A DNA stretch of 49,762 nt from Elusimicrobiota bacterium (GTDB lineage Bacteria > Elusimicrobiota > Elusimicrobia > UBA1565 > UBA9628). The notes under the pieces were generated by a model. It searched no databases and was not told where the DNA came from. It saw only the letters and a program-made list of their open reading frames with translations. Numbering within the stretch: the stretch's first letter is position 1; every line of letters begins with the position of its first letter. Below are positions 1 to 8,363 of the stretch, in pieces. The DNA lies in assembly GCA_016209035.1 (NCBI GenBank), contig JACQWX010000134.1, forward strand, positions 1-49,762, written 5' to 3'. The position numbers were made by a program, and so were the translations under genes.

Positions 1-177
1 CAGCGCCCGCAGCCCCGCCGCCTGCACCGCTCGCATCCACCGGTAGAACAGCTCCCTCGACACGCACGCCTGCTCGCAGAGCTTCTTGACCGGCTCCCGC
101 CTCCCCAGCCCCAGCAGGATCAGGTCCAGCCGCTCCCGCGGGCTCGGCAGCTTCACCGCTCTTGGCATCGGGTCCAT
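1..177 (-). CDS. Helix-turn-helix transposase-type protein, cut by the window edge
   Basis: The minus frame starting at ATG 177 is open to the left edge (59 codons visible). The start is preceded by an AAGGAGA ribosome-binding site. The product begins MDPMPRAVKLPSPRERLDL and contains a clear helix-turn-helix signature (VKKLCEQACVSRELFYRWM, about residues 29-47), the pattern seen in the small DNA-binding OrfA proteins of IS3-type elements. Its start overlaps, in another frame, the tail of an integrase-like reading frame that comes from the right. The usual OrfA-then-OrfB order would put the integrase after this gene, so the arrangement suggests tandem or rearranged copies. The C-terminus lies outside the window, so completeness cannot be judged. 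Confidence 0.65.
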   Translation of the reverse strand, partial: MDPMPRAVKLPSPRERLDLILLGLGRREPVKKLCEQACVSRELFYRWMRAVQAAGLRAL

Positions 178-430
178 GGCTCTCCTTGGCTCCCCCCGAT
201 TCTACCTTTTCGGCCGGCGCGTCTTTGAGCACCACCTCCGCGTCCCTCGCCACCACACGCAGCTCCTTGCCCCCGATGTTGCCCACGATGTAAGTCGGAG
301 GACGGTACCCCGCCCTGGAGCCCTCCACCGCCGAGACATCCGCCGTGTTCGTCTCCACGATCTGCTTCACCTGCGCCCCCACCCCGTAGAACCGGTCCGA
401 CGGGTACAGGTTCCCGATCCCCTGGTGCGG
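178..430 (-). pseudogene. C-terminal fragment of a DDE integrase/transposase
   Basis: Read on the minus strand from about 430, the frame gives PHQGIGNLYPSDRFYGV followed by about 65 residues of plausible protein. A PHQGIG...P-D-R-F/Y-G signature is typical of the extreme C-terminus of IS3/IS481-type integrase-core transposases. Everything upstream of this signature, including the DDE catalytic residues, is absent. At about 430-436 the sequence switches abruptly to a plus-strand coding region with a different function. The frame also has no stop before the left edge, so its true end is not visible. I interpret it as IS debris, truncated at the 5' side. Confidence 0.6.
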
Positions 431-435
431 CCAGC

Positions 436-1020
436 ATACTGGGCGAGCCCATACCGACCGGGGTCTTGAATCCCGGAGCCCTGCTCTGTGTTCCGCCCGC
501 GCCGGTTGCGGCGGCGGAGATCCTGCCGGAAAACCTGGCTGCGGCGTGGAAAGACAAGACCACATCCGGGCTTTCCATCGCCACAGGTCTTTCCGCGAAA
601 TTCGGGAAGAACCTCCCCTGGAAAACGGTCAAGGATGTGATCGCCAGCGCGCTGCAGGCGCGCTTCATTGAAATCCTCCCGGAGTCCCAACCATGGCCCT
701 GCGACTTGGCATCGGCGCAGTTCGTCAAGTTCAAGGTCGTCGCCGGAACCGGTACTGGAGTGGGGCCCGGTGAGCCGGGCGGGGGTACGCGCGGCGAGAC
801 CAGGGTTCTGGCGGCTTCCGCTGAGTTGGAGCCGGCGCAGGTGCAGGAATTGGGCGATATCATGCCGAAGCTGCTCACCATCAAGACCAAGATGAACGTG
901 CCGATAAAGTTTCATGTCCGGATCGAGTTGGGAGACGGTAAGAACCTGCCCCCCGCCGAGGCGACCAAGCAAGCCAACACCCTGCTCAAGAACGTGAAAG
1001 AGGGGCTGGAGTTGCGGTAG
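436..1020 (+). pseudogene. C-terminal fragment of a large protein, possibly a DUF499-type (defence-associated) ATPase
   Basis: A plus-strand frame is open from about 436 to the stop at 1020. It could start formally at TTG 466, but codons upstream of that TTG (ILGEPIPTG...) read as natural protein, so the gene has probably lost its 5' part rather than starting here. The visible part (about 190 residues) runs from a segment rich in Lys/Trp (ENLAAAWKDKTTSGLS) to a C-terminal beta-strand pattern (PIKFHVRIELGDGKNLPP) ending in a short helix. That tail resembles, from memory, the end of DUF499-family ATPases that accompany DNA methylases and helicases in phage-defence clusters. This assignment is tentative. 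The abrupt join to IS sequence at 430-436 argues for disruption by transposition or recombination. Confidence 0.45.
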
Positions 1021-1108
1021 AAGAAAGGCATTGATTCCCGGGCGCTTTTGAAGGTAGTCCTGTCCTTCGCCTTGGGGCGGTATCGCCCGCAGGCAGGAGG
1101 GCAGTACG

Positions 1109-1297
1109 ATGTCGCCGAAGCGCAAGAATACTCTTCTGACGGAGTTCGTGGTCGAGGTCTATCCCCATAAGGTCGCCTGGAACAATCTCGACCGCTTTCT
1201 CTTGGTACTGCTGCGCCAACAACCCGAAGACGGATTCCTTCGGGCGGTTCAGGCGAGCCATGGTTCCCGCAGGAAGGCCGTTCAGGCCAGAGCATAG
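1109..1297 (+). CDS. Small hypothetical protein (62 aa)
   Basis: The ATG at 1109 has a textbook Shine-Dalgarno AGGAGG at 1095-1100 with 8-nt spacing, the main reason to list it. The product begins MSPKRKNTLLTEFVVEVYPH and ends basic (SRRKAVQARA). No family is recognised and no membrane segment or signal peptide is seen. It follows the truncated ATPase-like gene by about 90 nt on the same strand. It could be a remnant of that lost operon or a chance ORF; a minus-strand ORF over the same bases has no ribosome-binding site and looks like a shadow. Confidence 0.35.
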   Translation: MSPKRKNTLLTEFVVEVYPHKVAWNNLDRFLLVLLRQQPEDGFLRAVQASHGSRRKAVQARA

Positions 1298-1357
1298 CCT
1301 GGGCGGGGCCGTGTGTGACGGGAGAGCTGTCGAGACTCGTAAAAGCTGGCTGCCCGA

Positions 1358-2593
1358 CTAGGATTCGGACTTGTCCTGTTTGAGCAGCCGCGCCTTGACG
1401 CGGCTCGCGCCGCCGGCCGCGAGGACCATGACGAGGGGCATGACCGGCACCCGGTAGCGGATGGGCGCGTGGCTGACCGAGTAGGTCAGGGCCACCACGA
1501 ACACGAAGGCCGCCATCCACGGGACCCACGGGCGGCTGCGCCCCAGGTAGAGGCCCAACAGGGCCAGCGGCAGGATACAGCCGTCGCTCAACAGCGCCAG
1601 GACCCGCACCAGGGCGGTGTTGTGGGTGTAAGCCCTGTCGCGCGGCATGAGCCTCCAGATGCCGAAAAACCTGCCGGCGCAACCGGCCAGGAACCGGCCG
1701 GGCCTCTCGGCCAGCAGCCGTTTGGCGGCCGACTGGAAGGCCTCATTGCTCCGGGCCTCGGGCAGGCCGGAGAGGCGGTGGAACTCGGTGTCCTCCCCGG
1801 GCCTTCCCAGGATGCGGTTCTGCTCCTCCGTCCCCAGCGCCTCATAGGGCACCTTCAGCGCCCAGTACATCTGGATGCCTACCAGGCTCGACGCCGGGAT
1901 GAAGGAGCGCATCACGACCAGGTTGCGGACGACCCAGATGCCTACCAGGGCCGCGACCGGGGCGGCGAACACCAGCGCCCGCTTCCAACGCCAGGGCCGG
2001 CCTGAGCCGAAGGCCGCGGCTGCGGCGGCGGTCGCGACTGCCGGGTTCAAGGCCCCGTTGGTCAGGCACATCCACCCGGCCAGGCCGCCGGCGGCTAGAC
2101 ATGCCGTCGGGCGTTCCGCGTCTGCGCCGAAGGCGCGGGCGCCGTGACGGATGACGAGGAGGAAGACCGCGGCCACCAGGAATGAGAGCAGCGTCTCCCT
2201 GAAGCTGTAGGCGCTGTAATAGATGAAGTACGGGTAGAGGACCGCCGTCCAGAAGGCAAACCTGCCCGCCCACGCGTCGAACACGAGAACCGCCAAGAGG
2301 CAGATCATCCAGGCGGTCGCGGCCGAGAGGACCGCTTGGGCGAGGATGACGGCCCAGGGGCTGCGGCCCGAGACGGCGTAGAGCCCCGCGATGAACAGGG
2401 TGTAGCCGGGCTCTCGTTGCGCGGTCGGGACGGACGGCTCATAGCCGTAGACCCCGTGGTCCAGGAGGTTCACGGCCAGGGTCTCGAACTCGTTGCTTCC
2501 GCCGAGCCGTTTCCCATCGAACACGCTCGCCGAAAAACCCAGGCGCAGGGCCAGCGCCACGGCCAGTCCCAGCAGCAGCTCCTTGCGGCTCAA
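1358..2593 (-). CDS. Membrane glycosyltransferase, PMT/ArnT-like (GT-C fold)
   Basis: This 411-residue integral membrane protein would transfer a sugar from a polyprenyl-phosphate donor on the periplasmic side. It shows an N-terminal hydrophobic segment, an early acidic loop (GGSNEFETLA, typical of the GT-C DE-type motif), a conserved REPGYTLFIAG stretch after the first large loop, and about ten further hydrophobic segments. The start is TTG 2593, whose TTGA overlaps the TGA of the GT2 gene upstream, so the two are translationally coupled. The frame stays open much further upstream, but there it is only the antisense-like shadow of the GT2 gene. The pairing with a DPM1-like GT2 fits: the GT2 would make the lipid-linked sugar and this enzyme would use it. 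The exact sugar is not inferable. Confidence 0.75.
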   Translation of the reverse strand: MSRKELLLGLAVALALRLGFSASVFDGKRLGGSNEFETLAVNLLDHGVYGYEPSVPTAQREPGYTLFIAGLYAVSGRSPWAVILAQAVLSAATAWMICLLAVLVFDAWAGRFAFWTAVLYPYFIYYSAYSFRETLLSFLVAAVFLLVIRHGARAFGADAERPTACLAAGGLAGWMCLTNGALNPAVATAAAAAAFGSGRPWRWKRALVFAAPVAALVGIWVVRNLVVMRSFIPASSLVGIQMYWALKVPYEALGTEEQNRILGRPGEDTEFHRLSGLPEARSNEAFQSAAKRLLAERPGRFLAGCAGRFFGIWRLMPRDRAYTHNTALVRVLALLSDGCILPLALLGLYLGRSRPWVPWMAAFVFVVALTYSVSHAPIRYRVPVMPLVMVLAAGGASRVKARLLKQDKSES

Positions 2594-3822
2594 GGCTTCT
2601 CGACCTCGCCGTCGGGCCTGCCCGTTCCGGGCAGGCCCGTTCCGGGCAGGCCCGTTCCGGTGGAAGGGTTCCCGGACGGCAGGTGACGCACCAAGTCGAG
2701 CGTGACGCCGAACGAGCCGAGCACGGTCCCGGAGATGACCGTCAGGCTCCCGGTCAGGACGTAGATCCAATGCTGGTGGATCTGGCGGCTCGTGACGTAC
2801 TCGACGATCGTCCTCGTGTTGAGCAGGACCCCCGCAAGCACGAGCGCCACCCCGGCGGCCAGCGAGGCATCCCTCACCCTGGGATGGTCCCAGAAGCCCG
2901 AGCCTCGGCGCACCGCGATATCCGAGAGTTTCTGCGCCAGCCCCCCGAAGGTCAGGCAGATGAGGGAGCACACGGCCAGCGTCACGATGGTCAACAGCCT
3001 GTAGATCATGTCCTCGGGGTCCTCGAGCCGCTGGAGCGCGAGGTACTGGGAGACGGGCCGGACGGCGTAGCCCAGGGCCACGGCCGCGAACACGAGGCCG
3101 GCCGGGCCGAAGATCCTCAAGGGGTAGTAGGAGAAGACGATGCCGAGGATGACCCGCAGGAACCGCATGCCGTCTGCGAGCACATTGAGCTTGGACCGGC
3201 CGAGCCGCTCGGCGTAGGGGATTGGGGTCTCCACGATCTTGGCGCCCATGCAGGCGGCGCGCGCGGTCATGGCGGGAGTGAAATGGAGCCCTTCGGGGAG
3301 AGGCAGGAGCCGGGGCAAGAGCGTCCTGGAGAAGAGCCGCACCCCGCTGGCCGTGTCCGTCACGCGCACGCCGGTGAGCCTTGAGACCACGGCGGCGTAG
3401 AAATGGTTGCCGAGGCTGCGGAGGAACGGCATCCGGGAGCCCGGGTGCAGGCGGCCGCCGATGGCCAGGTCCGCGCCCGCCCTGGTCAGCTCGCGGAGGA
3501 GCGCGATGAAGCAGAGCGGGTCGATGGTGCCGTCCGCGTCCATGAAGGCCAGGTAGTCGCCTCGCGCGGCCTCGAACCCGGTCATGAGCGCCGCGCCGTA
3601 GCCCCGGTTGCGCGGGTGGACGACGATGCGGACCCGCTGGAAACCCGCGGCGATCTCGCGGGTCCTGTCCCGAGACCCGTCGTCCACCACGACGATCTCG
3701 ACCGCGGCCAAGCCCGTCTCCTTGCGGATCTCCGGCTCGGCCGCCAGGCAAGCCTCGATGGCGGCGCCGATGGCGTCCTCCTCGTTGTAGGCCGGCAGCA
3801 CGATGCTCAGGGTCGGGGACAT
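2590..3822 (-). CDS. GT2 glycosyltransferase, dolichol/polyprenyl-phosphate-sugar synthase type
   Basis: This 410-residue enzyme starts at ATG 3822 (MSPTLSIVLPAYNEED). The GT-A domain (about residues 1-220) has YNEE, the nucleotide-binding VVDDGSRDRT and the metal-binding MDADG. Four hydrophobic segments follow, which is the architecture of DPM1/GtrB-like enzymes that load a sugar onto a polyprenyl phosphate. The last residues consist of a low-complexity GTGLP repeat encoded by a 15-nt tandem repeat and are unlikely to be functional. The stop overlaps the start of the membrane glycosyltransferase. The gene diverges from the radical SAM gene at 3849 with only 26 bp between the two starts. Confidence 0.82.
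   Translation of the reverse strand: MSPTLSIVLPAYNEEDAIGAAIEACLAAEPEIRKETGLAAVEIVVVDDGSRDRTREIAAGFQRVRIVVHPRNRGYGAALMTGFEAARGDYLAFMDADGTIDPLCFIALLRELTRAGADLAIGGRLHPGSRMPFLRSLGNHFYAAVVSRLTGVRVTDTASGVRLFSRTLLPRLLPLPEGLHFTPAMTARAACMGAKIVETPIPYAERLGRSKLNVLADGMRFLRVILGIVFSYYPLRIFGPAGLVFAAVALGYAVRPVSQYLALQRLEDPEDMIYRLLTIVTLAVCSLICLTFGGLAQKLSDIAVRRGSGFWDHPRVRDASLAAGVALVLAGVLLNTRTIVEYVTSRQIHQHWIYVLTGSLTVISGTVLGSFGVTLDLVRHLPSGNPSTGTGLPGTGLPGTGRPDGEVEKP
2621..2660. repeat. 15-nt tandem repeat in the GT2 3' end
   Basis: The unit CCCGTTCCGGGCAGG occurs at 2621-2635 and 2636-2650, with a third partial copy (10 nt) at 2651-2660. Being a multiple of three it keeps the frame and encodes GTGLP repeats just before the GT2 stop. 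Copy number may vary by slippage. Confidence 0.9.
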
Positions 3823-3829
3823 CGAGGTA

Positions 3830-3838
3830 TGGTATCAT
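3830..3838 (+). promoter_or_regulatory. Extended -10 promoter of the radical SAM gene
   Basis: TGG-TATCAT lies 10 nt before the ATG at 3849, predicting a leader of only a few nucleotides. A 12-mer, TATGGTATCATA, is shared with the start region of the gene at 13232. No clear -35 is seen, as is usual for extended -10 promoters. Confidence 0.55.
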
Positions 3839-3848
3839 ACAATCGATA

Positions 3849-5318
3849 ATGGAGGAAAACCCGGGCGAGATGACTCTCCCCGCCGAGGGGGCTGCGGCGT
3901 TGAGAGAGCATCTGATCGGACCCCTCCTGTCCCACAAGCTCATCGCGAGTCCCTCGGACAAGGCTTCGACGGAGTCTTGGCTGCGGGCGGCGTTTCGAGT
4001 CATCCACAGGCTCTCCCTGTCGCCCTTCTCCACGCAGGAGGCCATCGCCAAGGACCTGGGCATCCGCAAGGAAGAGCTGATCGCCCTCAACGGCGCCCTG
4101 CGCGACTCGGACCTCGCCCAGCAGCTCATCGTCGACCGGGGGCAAGGGACGAAATACTGGCGCAACACGCTCCTCCCGATCATCGAAGCCGGAGCCATGG
4201 AGGCGGCCAGCGAGAACCGCTTCCAATTCCCCCACCGGATCAGCATCTTCGCGGGGCCGTCCTGCATGTTCTATTGCTCCTTTTGCGGGAGGAACCGCTC
4301 AGCGGCCTATGAGAGCGCGACCATCCCCTCTGGCAACGAGGCGTTCAAGGCCCTGCTCCGCGACGCGCCGAAGGGCGACCCGGAGAGGTTCTTCATCTCC
4401 GGCGGGCTCGAGCCCCTGACCAATCCCCGGATCGGCGACCTGGTGGGCTTCGGGGCCCGTCAAGGCTACAGGCTGTCCCTCTACACGAACGCCTTCATGC
4501 TGACGCCGCAATTCGTGAGCCGCCAGGCGGGTCTCTGGGACCTCGACGCCCTGCGGATATCGTTCTTCGGGGTCGACGAGGAGAGGACTTTCGAGGTGAC
4601 GAAGCGCCGAGGCGCGTTCGGGCAAGTCGTCCGGAACATCACGGAGTTCTTGAAGCTGCGCAAAGCCAGGAACGCTCCCCTGAAGGTCGGACTCAACTTC
4701 GTGGTGCTCCCGGGACACGCCAAGGATGTCCTGGAGCTGGCCGAGGTCATCGCGGGGATCAATCGGCAGGTCGGGGGGGACCGTCAACTGGACTTCGTGA
4801 CCTTGCGCGAGGATTTCAACACCCCCGAGGATGAAGCGATAGCCCCGGAGGAGCGCAAGGAGCTCGTTTCGGTCTTCGCCGAGCTGCGGGAGCGGCGCAA
4901 GCGGCCGGACCTATGCCGGCTGCATGTCGATTTCGGCTACGCGCTCCAGCCGATCGAGCAGGGAGCCGTCCCGCCGTCGGGCGGGATCGTCATGGCGGGT
5001 GATTGCGAGATCCGCGGCAGGGGATTCCCGCAGGTCTGCGTCGTCATCGACCTGCTGGGGGACGTCTACATCTACAGGGAGGCCGGGTTCCTGGACCGCC
5101 CGGGAGCGCGCCGCTACGTCATCGGCAGGATATCGACGGAGCGGTCCTTGGAAGCCGTCATCCGCGACTTCCTGTCCAGCGGCCGGTCGGTCGCCGTCGA
5201 GCCGGGAGACTGGCGGTATCTGGATGCCTTCGACCACGTCGTGGTCAAGTTCCTCAACCAGATGGACGCCGACCGCGCGTTCGGGATCCCCCTGCGCAGC
5301 GGTCCCATCCGGCTGTGA
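3849..5318 (+). CDS. Radical SAM enzyme resembling DesII (dTDP-aminodeoxysugar ammonia-lyase)
   Basis: The 489-residue product has an N-terminal helical region (1-125) and a radical SAM core whose Cx3Cx2C cluster ligands are C139, C143 and C146 (SCMFYCSFC). A GG.EP-type SAM-binding motif (ISGGLEPL) follows about 40 residues later. The C-terminal part contains a second conserved block (DLLGDVYIYREAGFLDRPG). Overall length, the atypical N-terminus and the C-terminal block recall DesII, which deaminates dTDP-4-amino-4,6-dideoxyglucose. Its place between glycosyltransferases fits modification of a nucleotide sugar. No aminotransferase or dehydratase for such a sugar is in this window, so the substrate is unproven. 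It could also be an uncharacterised sugar-modifying radical SAM family. Confidence 0.6.
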   Translation: MEENPGEMTLPAEGAAALREHLIGPLLSHKLIASPSDKASTESWLRAAFRVIHRLSLSPFSTQEAIAKDLGIRKEELIALNGALRDSDLAQQLIVDRGQGTKYWRNTLLPIIEAGAMEAASENRFQFPHRISIFAGPSCMFYCSFCGRNRSAAYESATIPSGNEAFKALLRDAPKGDPERFFISGGLEPLTNPRIGDLVGFGARQGYRLSLYTNAFMLTPQFVSRQAGLWDLDALRISFFGVDEERTFEVTKRRGAFGQVVRNITEFLKLRKARNAPLKVGLNFVVLPGHAKDVLELAEVIAGINRQVGGDRQLDFVTLREDFNTPEDEAIAPEERKELVSVFAELRERRKRPDLCRLHVDFGYALQPIEQGAVPPSGGIVMAGDCEIRGRGFPQVCVVIDLLGDVYIYREAGFLDRPGARRYVIGRISTERSLEAVIRDFLSSGRSVAVEPGDWRYLDAFDHVVVKFLNQMDADRAFGIPLRSGPIRL

Positions 5319-5329
5319 GTACTGAGTAC

Positions 5330-5370
5330 TGGCGTCAGGCATTGCGCAAATTGCGCAATGCCTGACGCCA
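5330..5370. repeat. 20-bp perfect palindrome 6 nt before a start codon
   Basis: Arms 5330-5349 and 5351-5370 are perfectly complementary around a single central base. The structure lies 12 nt after the radical SAM stop and 6 nt before the ATG at 5377. There is no T-run on either side, so it is not a standard intrinsic terminator. In RNA it would fold just ahead of the GT2 start, with no separate Shine-Dalgarno between the stem and the ATG. Confidence 0.9.
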
Positions 5371-5376
5371 TCAACT

Positions 5377-6363
5377 ATGGCAAGCGTTTCGGTCGTCATC
5401 GATAACTACAATTACGGGCGTTTCCTAGGACAAGCCGTCGAGAGCGTCCTCGATCAGGATTTCAAGGGGGAGGTGGAGTGCATCGTCGTCGACGACGGCT
5501 CCACGGATGAATCGCGCCGGGTCCTGGCCTCCTTCGGCGGCCGCGTGCGCGCCGTTCTGCAGGCGAACCAGGGCCAAGCCATGGCCTTCAACAACGGGTT
5601 CGCCGCCGCCACGGGCGAGTTCGTCGGCCTGCTGGATGCCGATGACTATTGGCGGCCCACGAAATTGAGCAGGGTCATCCCCCTCTTTGAGGACGCCGGG
5701 GTGGGGGTGGTCGAGCATTTCCTGCAGGACGTCGACGCCCGCGGGGCGGACCTGCCGCAGTACTTCCCCCTCTGGCCGCCGAGCTACTCTCTCGACGATT
5801 TCCTGGATCGGCGCGTCGAGCTCGGGGCGACGAGCGGGCTCGTCTTCCGCAAGACCGTGTTGGACCAGGTCCTGCCCATCCCGAAAGGGATGTCCTATTA
5901 TTTCGACGACCTGCTCGTCGTGAAGTCCCTGCTCCTCTCCCGCCTGGTCAACCTCCCCGAGAGGCTGGGCCTGCGCCGCTTGCATGACAGCAATCTATGC
6001 GCCGCCGGACGCCAATACGGCAGCCCGCGCAACCTGGAGCTGGACATGCGCATGCGGGATCTCTTCAATTCGGAGATCGACCCCCTGCTGGCCCGCCGAA
6101 ACCTCCGACGCACGGACCGCTATCTCGCGGAAGAAGAGCTCGAGTACATGCGCCGCCGCATCCTCCTCCATATGCTGCGCGGCGAACGCGGCCGCGCCTT
6201 CAACGAGTGGCTGGGGATGCTCCGCAAGCACGGCGGCCGGCGCTTAGGCCTGTTCCGCTGCGCCACCTGTTTGGCGGCCCTGGTTTCTCCCGGCCTGTAC
6301 CTGCGCGCCTACGATGCCTACCGCGGTCGCAGGCTCTTGAAGCCGGCATCGAGCGACTCGTAG
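5377..6363 (+). CDS. GT2 family glycosyltransferase
   Basis: The 328-residue product starts MASVSVVIDNYNYGRFL. The GT-A core (about 1-220) has VVDDGSTDES for nucleotide binding and LLDADDYW for metal binding. The C-terminal 100 residues are helical and basic, without clear membrane anchors. It most likely adds a sugar to a surface glycan from the cytoplasmic side. It lies downstream of the radical SAM gene on the same strand, separated by a strong hairpin, and converges on the AsnB-like gene with a 21-nt gap. Donor and acceptor cannot be inferred. Confidence 0.8.
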   Translation: MASVSVVIDNYNYGRFLGQAVESVLDQDFKGEVECIVVDDGSTDESRRVLASFGGRVRAVLQANQGQAMAFNNGFAAATGEFVGLLDADDYWRPTKLSRVIPLFEDAGVGVVEHFLQDVDARGADLPQYFPLWPPSYSLDDFLDRRVELGATSGLVFRKTVLDQVLPIPKGMSYYFDDLLVVKSLLLSRLVNLPERLGLRRLHDSNLCAAGRQYGSPRNLELDMRMRDLFNSEIDPLLARRNLRRTDRYLAEEELEYMRRRILLHMLRGERGRAFNEWLGMLRKHGGRRLGLFRCATCLAALVSPGLYLRAYDAYRGRRLLKPASSDS

Positions 6364-6384
6364 CGGACGCCGCGGCGCGGTCCG

Positions 6385-8277
6385 TCAGGACCCCGGGTAG
6401 GCCTCGTGCCACAGCTCGAACATCAGCAGGCCCCAGAGCCTGTAGCTGTGGTCCCGGCCGCGGGCCTGGTGCTCGCTCCAGACGCGGCGCAGGTACTCCT
6501 CCCTGAAGTACCCGCGGCCGAGCGCCTTGGGAGAGAGGACGCGGTCCTCCCAGAACGACTTGAGCGGCCCTCGGAACCACCGGTCCTGCGGGATGCCGAA
6601 GCCCATCTTCCCTCGATTGTAGATCGAGGGAGGCAGTTCGTCTCTGAAGGCCTCCTTGAGGATCCATTTGGTCCCCCTCCACCCCTTCAGCTTCCAGCCG
6701 GAGGACATCCGATACACCATCTCCACAAGCTCGTGGTCGAGAAAAGGCGAGCGGCCTTCCAGGGAATTGGCCATGGTAGCGATGTCCATCTTGACCATGA
6801 GGCACTCCGGGAGGTAGGTCTTGAAGTCCACGTAGAGCATCCCGTTGACGAAATCCTCGCCCGAGGCCCTGTCGAAAGCGGCAGCCATGTAGCGCACCGC
6901 GTGGTCCTGGGGCCCAAGCCGCGCCTTGAACGCGTCGCTGTAGAGCTCGGACTTCTGGTCCTCGGTGAAGTAGCCCACCATCCTGAGATAGCGCCGAGGC
7001 ATGTCGTCGAAGGCCACGGACCGCAGGAACCTCTTGATCCGCCAGGTCAGGCCGAACGGCGCCCCCGACTCCGGCAGCCATTCCCGGCCCGCCTGCAGGA
7101 GCGCCTTGAGAGGCCGGGGCGTCTTGTCGTAGGCCCTCGCCACCTTCATGGCGAAATACCTGACGTAGCCCGCGAAATTCTCGTCGCCACCGTCGCCGTT
7201 CAAGGCGACCGTCACGGCCTTGCGGGTTTCGCGCGCCACGTAGTAGGAGGGGAAGGCTGAGGAGTCCGCGTAGGGCTCGCCGTAGTGCCACGCGAGAGTG
7301 GGCAGCACCTCCGCCATCTGGGGCTTCACGATGAACTCCGTGTGGTCGCACCCGTAGCGGCGGGCCAACTCCCCGGCATAATGCAGCTCCGAATACTCGG
7401 CCTCCTCGAACCCGATCGAGAAGGTGCGCACGGGCCTCTCCGAAAGCCGGCTCATGGTCGCCACCACGACCGAGGAGTCGATGCCGCCCGAGAGGAACGC
7501 GCCCAGCGGCACGTCCGAGATCATCCGCAGGCGCACCGCCTCGCGCACCTTCTCCCGGATGAGGTGCTTGGCCTCCTCCAGGTCCGTCGTGACCGGAGGC
7601 GCCCCCAGCGGCAGGTCCCAATACCTCCTCACCGTCGCCCGCCCGCCCTCGTACACCAGGATGTGGCCGGGCGGGAGCTTCTTCGCCCGGCTGTAGACGG
7701 TCTTGGGCGAGGGGATGTACTGCAGGCTCAGGTATTCGTCGATGGCGGTCGGGTCGATCTCCTTGGAGAGGCCGGGCCACACGAACAGGGACCGCAGTTC
7801 CGAGGCGAAGGCGAAGAACCCCGGCTCGTCGGCGTAGACGAGGGGCTTCTTGCCGATGCGGTCGCGCGCCAGCAACAGCCGCTTCCTGCGCTTGTCCCAC
7901 AGCGCGAAAGCGAACATGCCGCGCAGGTGCTTCACGCAATCGACCCCGGTCTCCTGATAGAGGGCGAGGATGGCCTCCGTGTCGGTCTTGGTCTTGAAGA
8001 CATGCCCGCGCCTGGCGAGCTCCGCGCGCAGCTCGAGGAAGTTATAGATCTCGCCGTTCAAGACGACCCAGAGAGAACCGTCGTCGTAGGAGATGGGCTG
8101 GTGCCCCGTGGCCAGGTCGATGATGGAAAGCCGCCGCATGGCCAGCCCCACCGGGCCGTCCACGAAGTAGCCCTCGTCGTCGGGGCCCCGGTGGGTCAGC
8201 AGCCTGTTGGCCTCCTCGAGCCTGGCCCGGTCCGGGACCGCCCCGTCCTTACGGATGATGCCGCAGATTCCGCACAT
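6385..8277 (-). CDS. asnB: Asparagine synthase (glutamine-hydrolysing)
   Basis: The 630-residue enzyme starts MCGICGIIRKDG, giving the catalytic Cys2 of the class II glutaminase domain. RLSIIDL and NGEIYN mark the rest of that domain. The synthetase domain starts near residue 230 with the ATP-pyrophosphatase loop FLSGGIDSS. Length and motifs match the AsnB1/amidotransferase group often found in exopolysaccharide clusters, so it may amidate a sugar acid or peptide of the surface polymer rather than make free asparagine. The gene stands between glycosyltransferases. Its leader (about 60 nt) carries a -10 TGC-TATATT and a 12-bp hairpin ending 5 nt before the ATG. Confidence 0.9.
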   Translation of the reverse strand: MCGICGIIRKDGAVPDRARLEEANRLLTHRGPDDEGYFVDGPVGLAMRRLSIIDLATGHQPISYDDGSLWVVLNGEIYNFLELRAELARRGHVFKTKTDTEAILALYQETGVDCVKHLRGMFAFALWDKRRKRLLLARDRIGKKPLVYADEPGFFAFASELRSLFVWPGLSKEIDPTAIDEYLSLQYIPSPKTVYSRAKKLPPGHILVYEGGRATVRRYWDLPLGAPPVTTDLEEAKHLIREKVREAVRLRMISDVPLGAFLSGGIDSSVVVATMSRLSERPVRTFSIGFEEAEYSELHYAGELARRYGCDHTEFIVKPQMAEVLPTLAWHYGEPYADSSAFPSYYVARETRKAVTVALNGDGGDENFAGYVRYFAMKVARAYDKTPRPLKALLQAGREWLPESGAPFGLTWRIKRFLRSVAFDDMPRRYLRMVGYFTEDQKSELYSDAFKARLGPQDHAVRYMAAAFDRASGEDFVNGMLYVDFKTYLPECLMVKMDIATMANSLEGRSPFLDHELVEMVYRMSSGWKLKGWRGTKWILKEAFRDELPPSIYNRGKMGFGIPQDRWFRGPLKSFWEDRVLSPKALGRGYFREEYLRRVWSEHQARGRDHSYRLWGLLMFELWHEAYPGS

Positions 8278-8282
8278 GTGCT

Positions 8283-8310
8283 AGCCCGGGAAGGCGTTCC
8301 TTCCCGGGCT
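8283..8310. repeat. 12-bp perfect hairpin 5 nt before the asnB start
   Basis: Arms AGCCCGGGAAGG and CCTTCCCGGGCT flank a 4-nt loop. The stem ends 5 nt from the ATG at 8277 and no Shine-Dalgarno lies between. It has no T-run. In the mRNA it would sit in the ribosome-footprint region, so it may act as a translational control or standby structure. Confidence 0.9.
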
Positions 8311-8342
8311 CCTATCGGGCTTCCTCATAATCTGTCGCTGTG

Positions 8343-8351
8343 AATATAGCA
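8343..8351 (-). promoter_or_regulatory. Extended -10 of asnB
   Basis: On the minus strand TGC-TATATT is read at 8351-8343, predicting a start near 8336 and a leader of about 60 nt that contains the hairpin at 8283-8310. Confidence 0.5.
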
Positions 8352-8363
8352 TTTGGTCCCGTT

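Noticed and set aside
153..1125. Long minus-strand ORFs over the left edge region
   Set aside because: Low-complexity, no ribosome-binding sites, and antisense to the better supported ATPase-like fragment.
2621..2660. Possible CRISPR-like repeat
   Set aside because: The units are directly adjacent without spacers and keep the reading frame; it is a simple tandem repeat.
2594..4267. Upstream extension of the membrane glycosyltransferase frame to a 969-aa ORF
   Set aside because: The extension is a Pro/Arg/Gly-rich shadow of the GT2 gene and crosses into the divergent radical SAM gene; the true start is the coupled TTG at 2593.
6200..7939. 579-aa minus ORF overlapping asnB
   Set aside because: It is the same strand in a different frame, Arg/Gly/Ala-rich with no motifs, while asnB fits the family over its full length.
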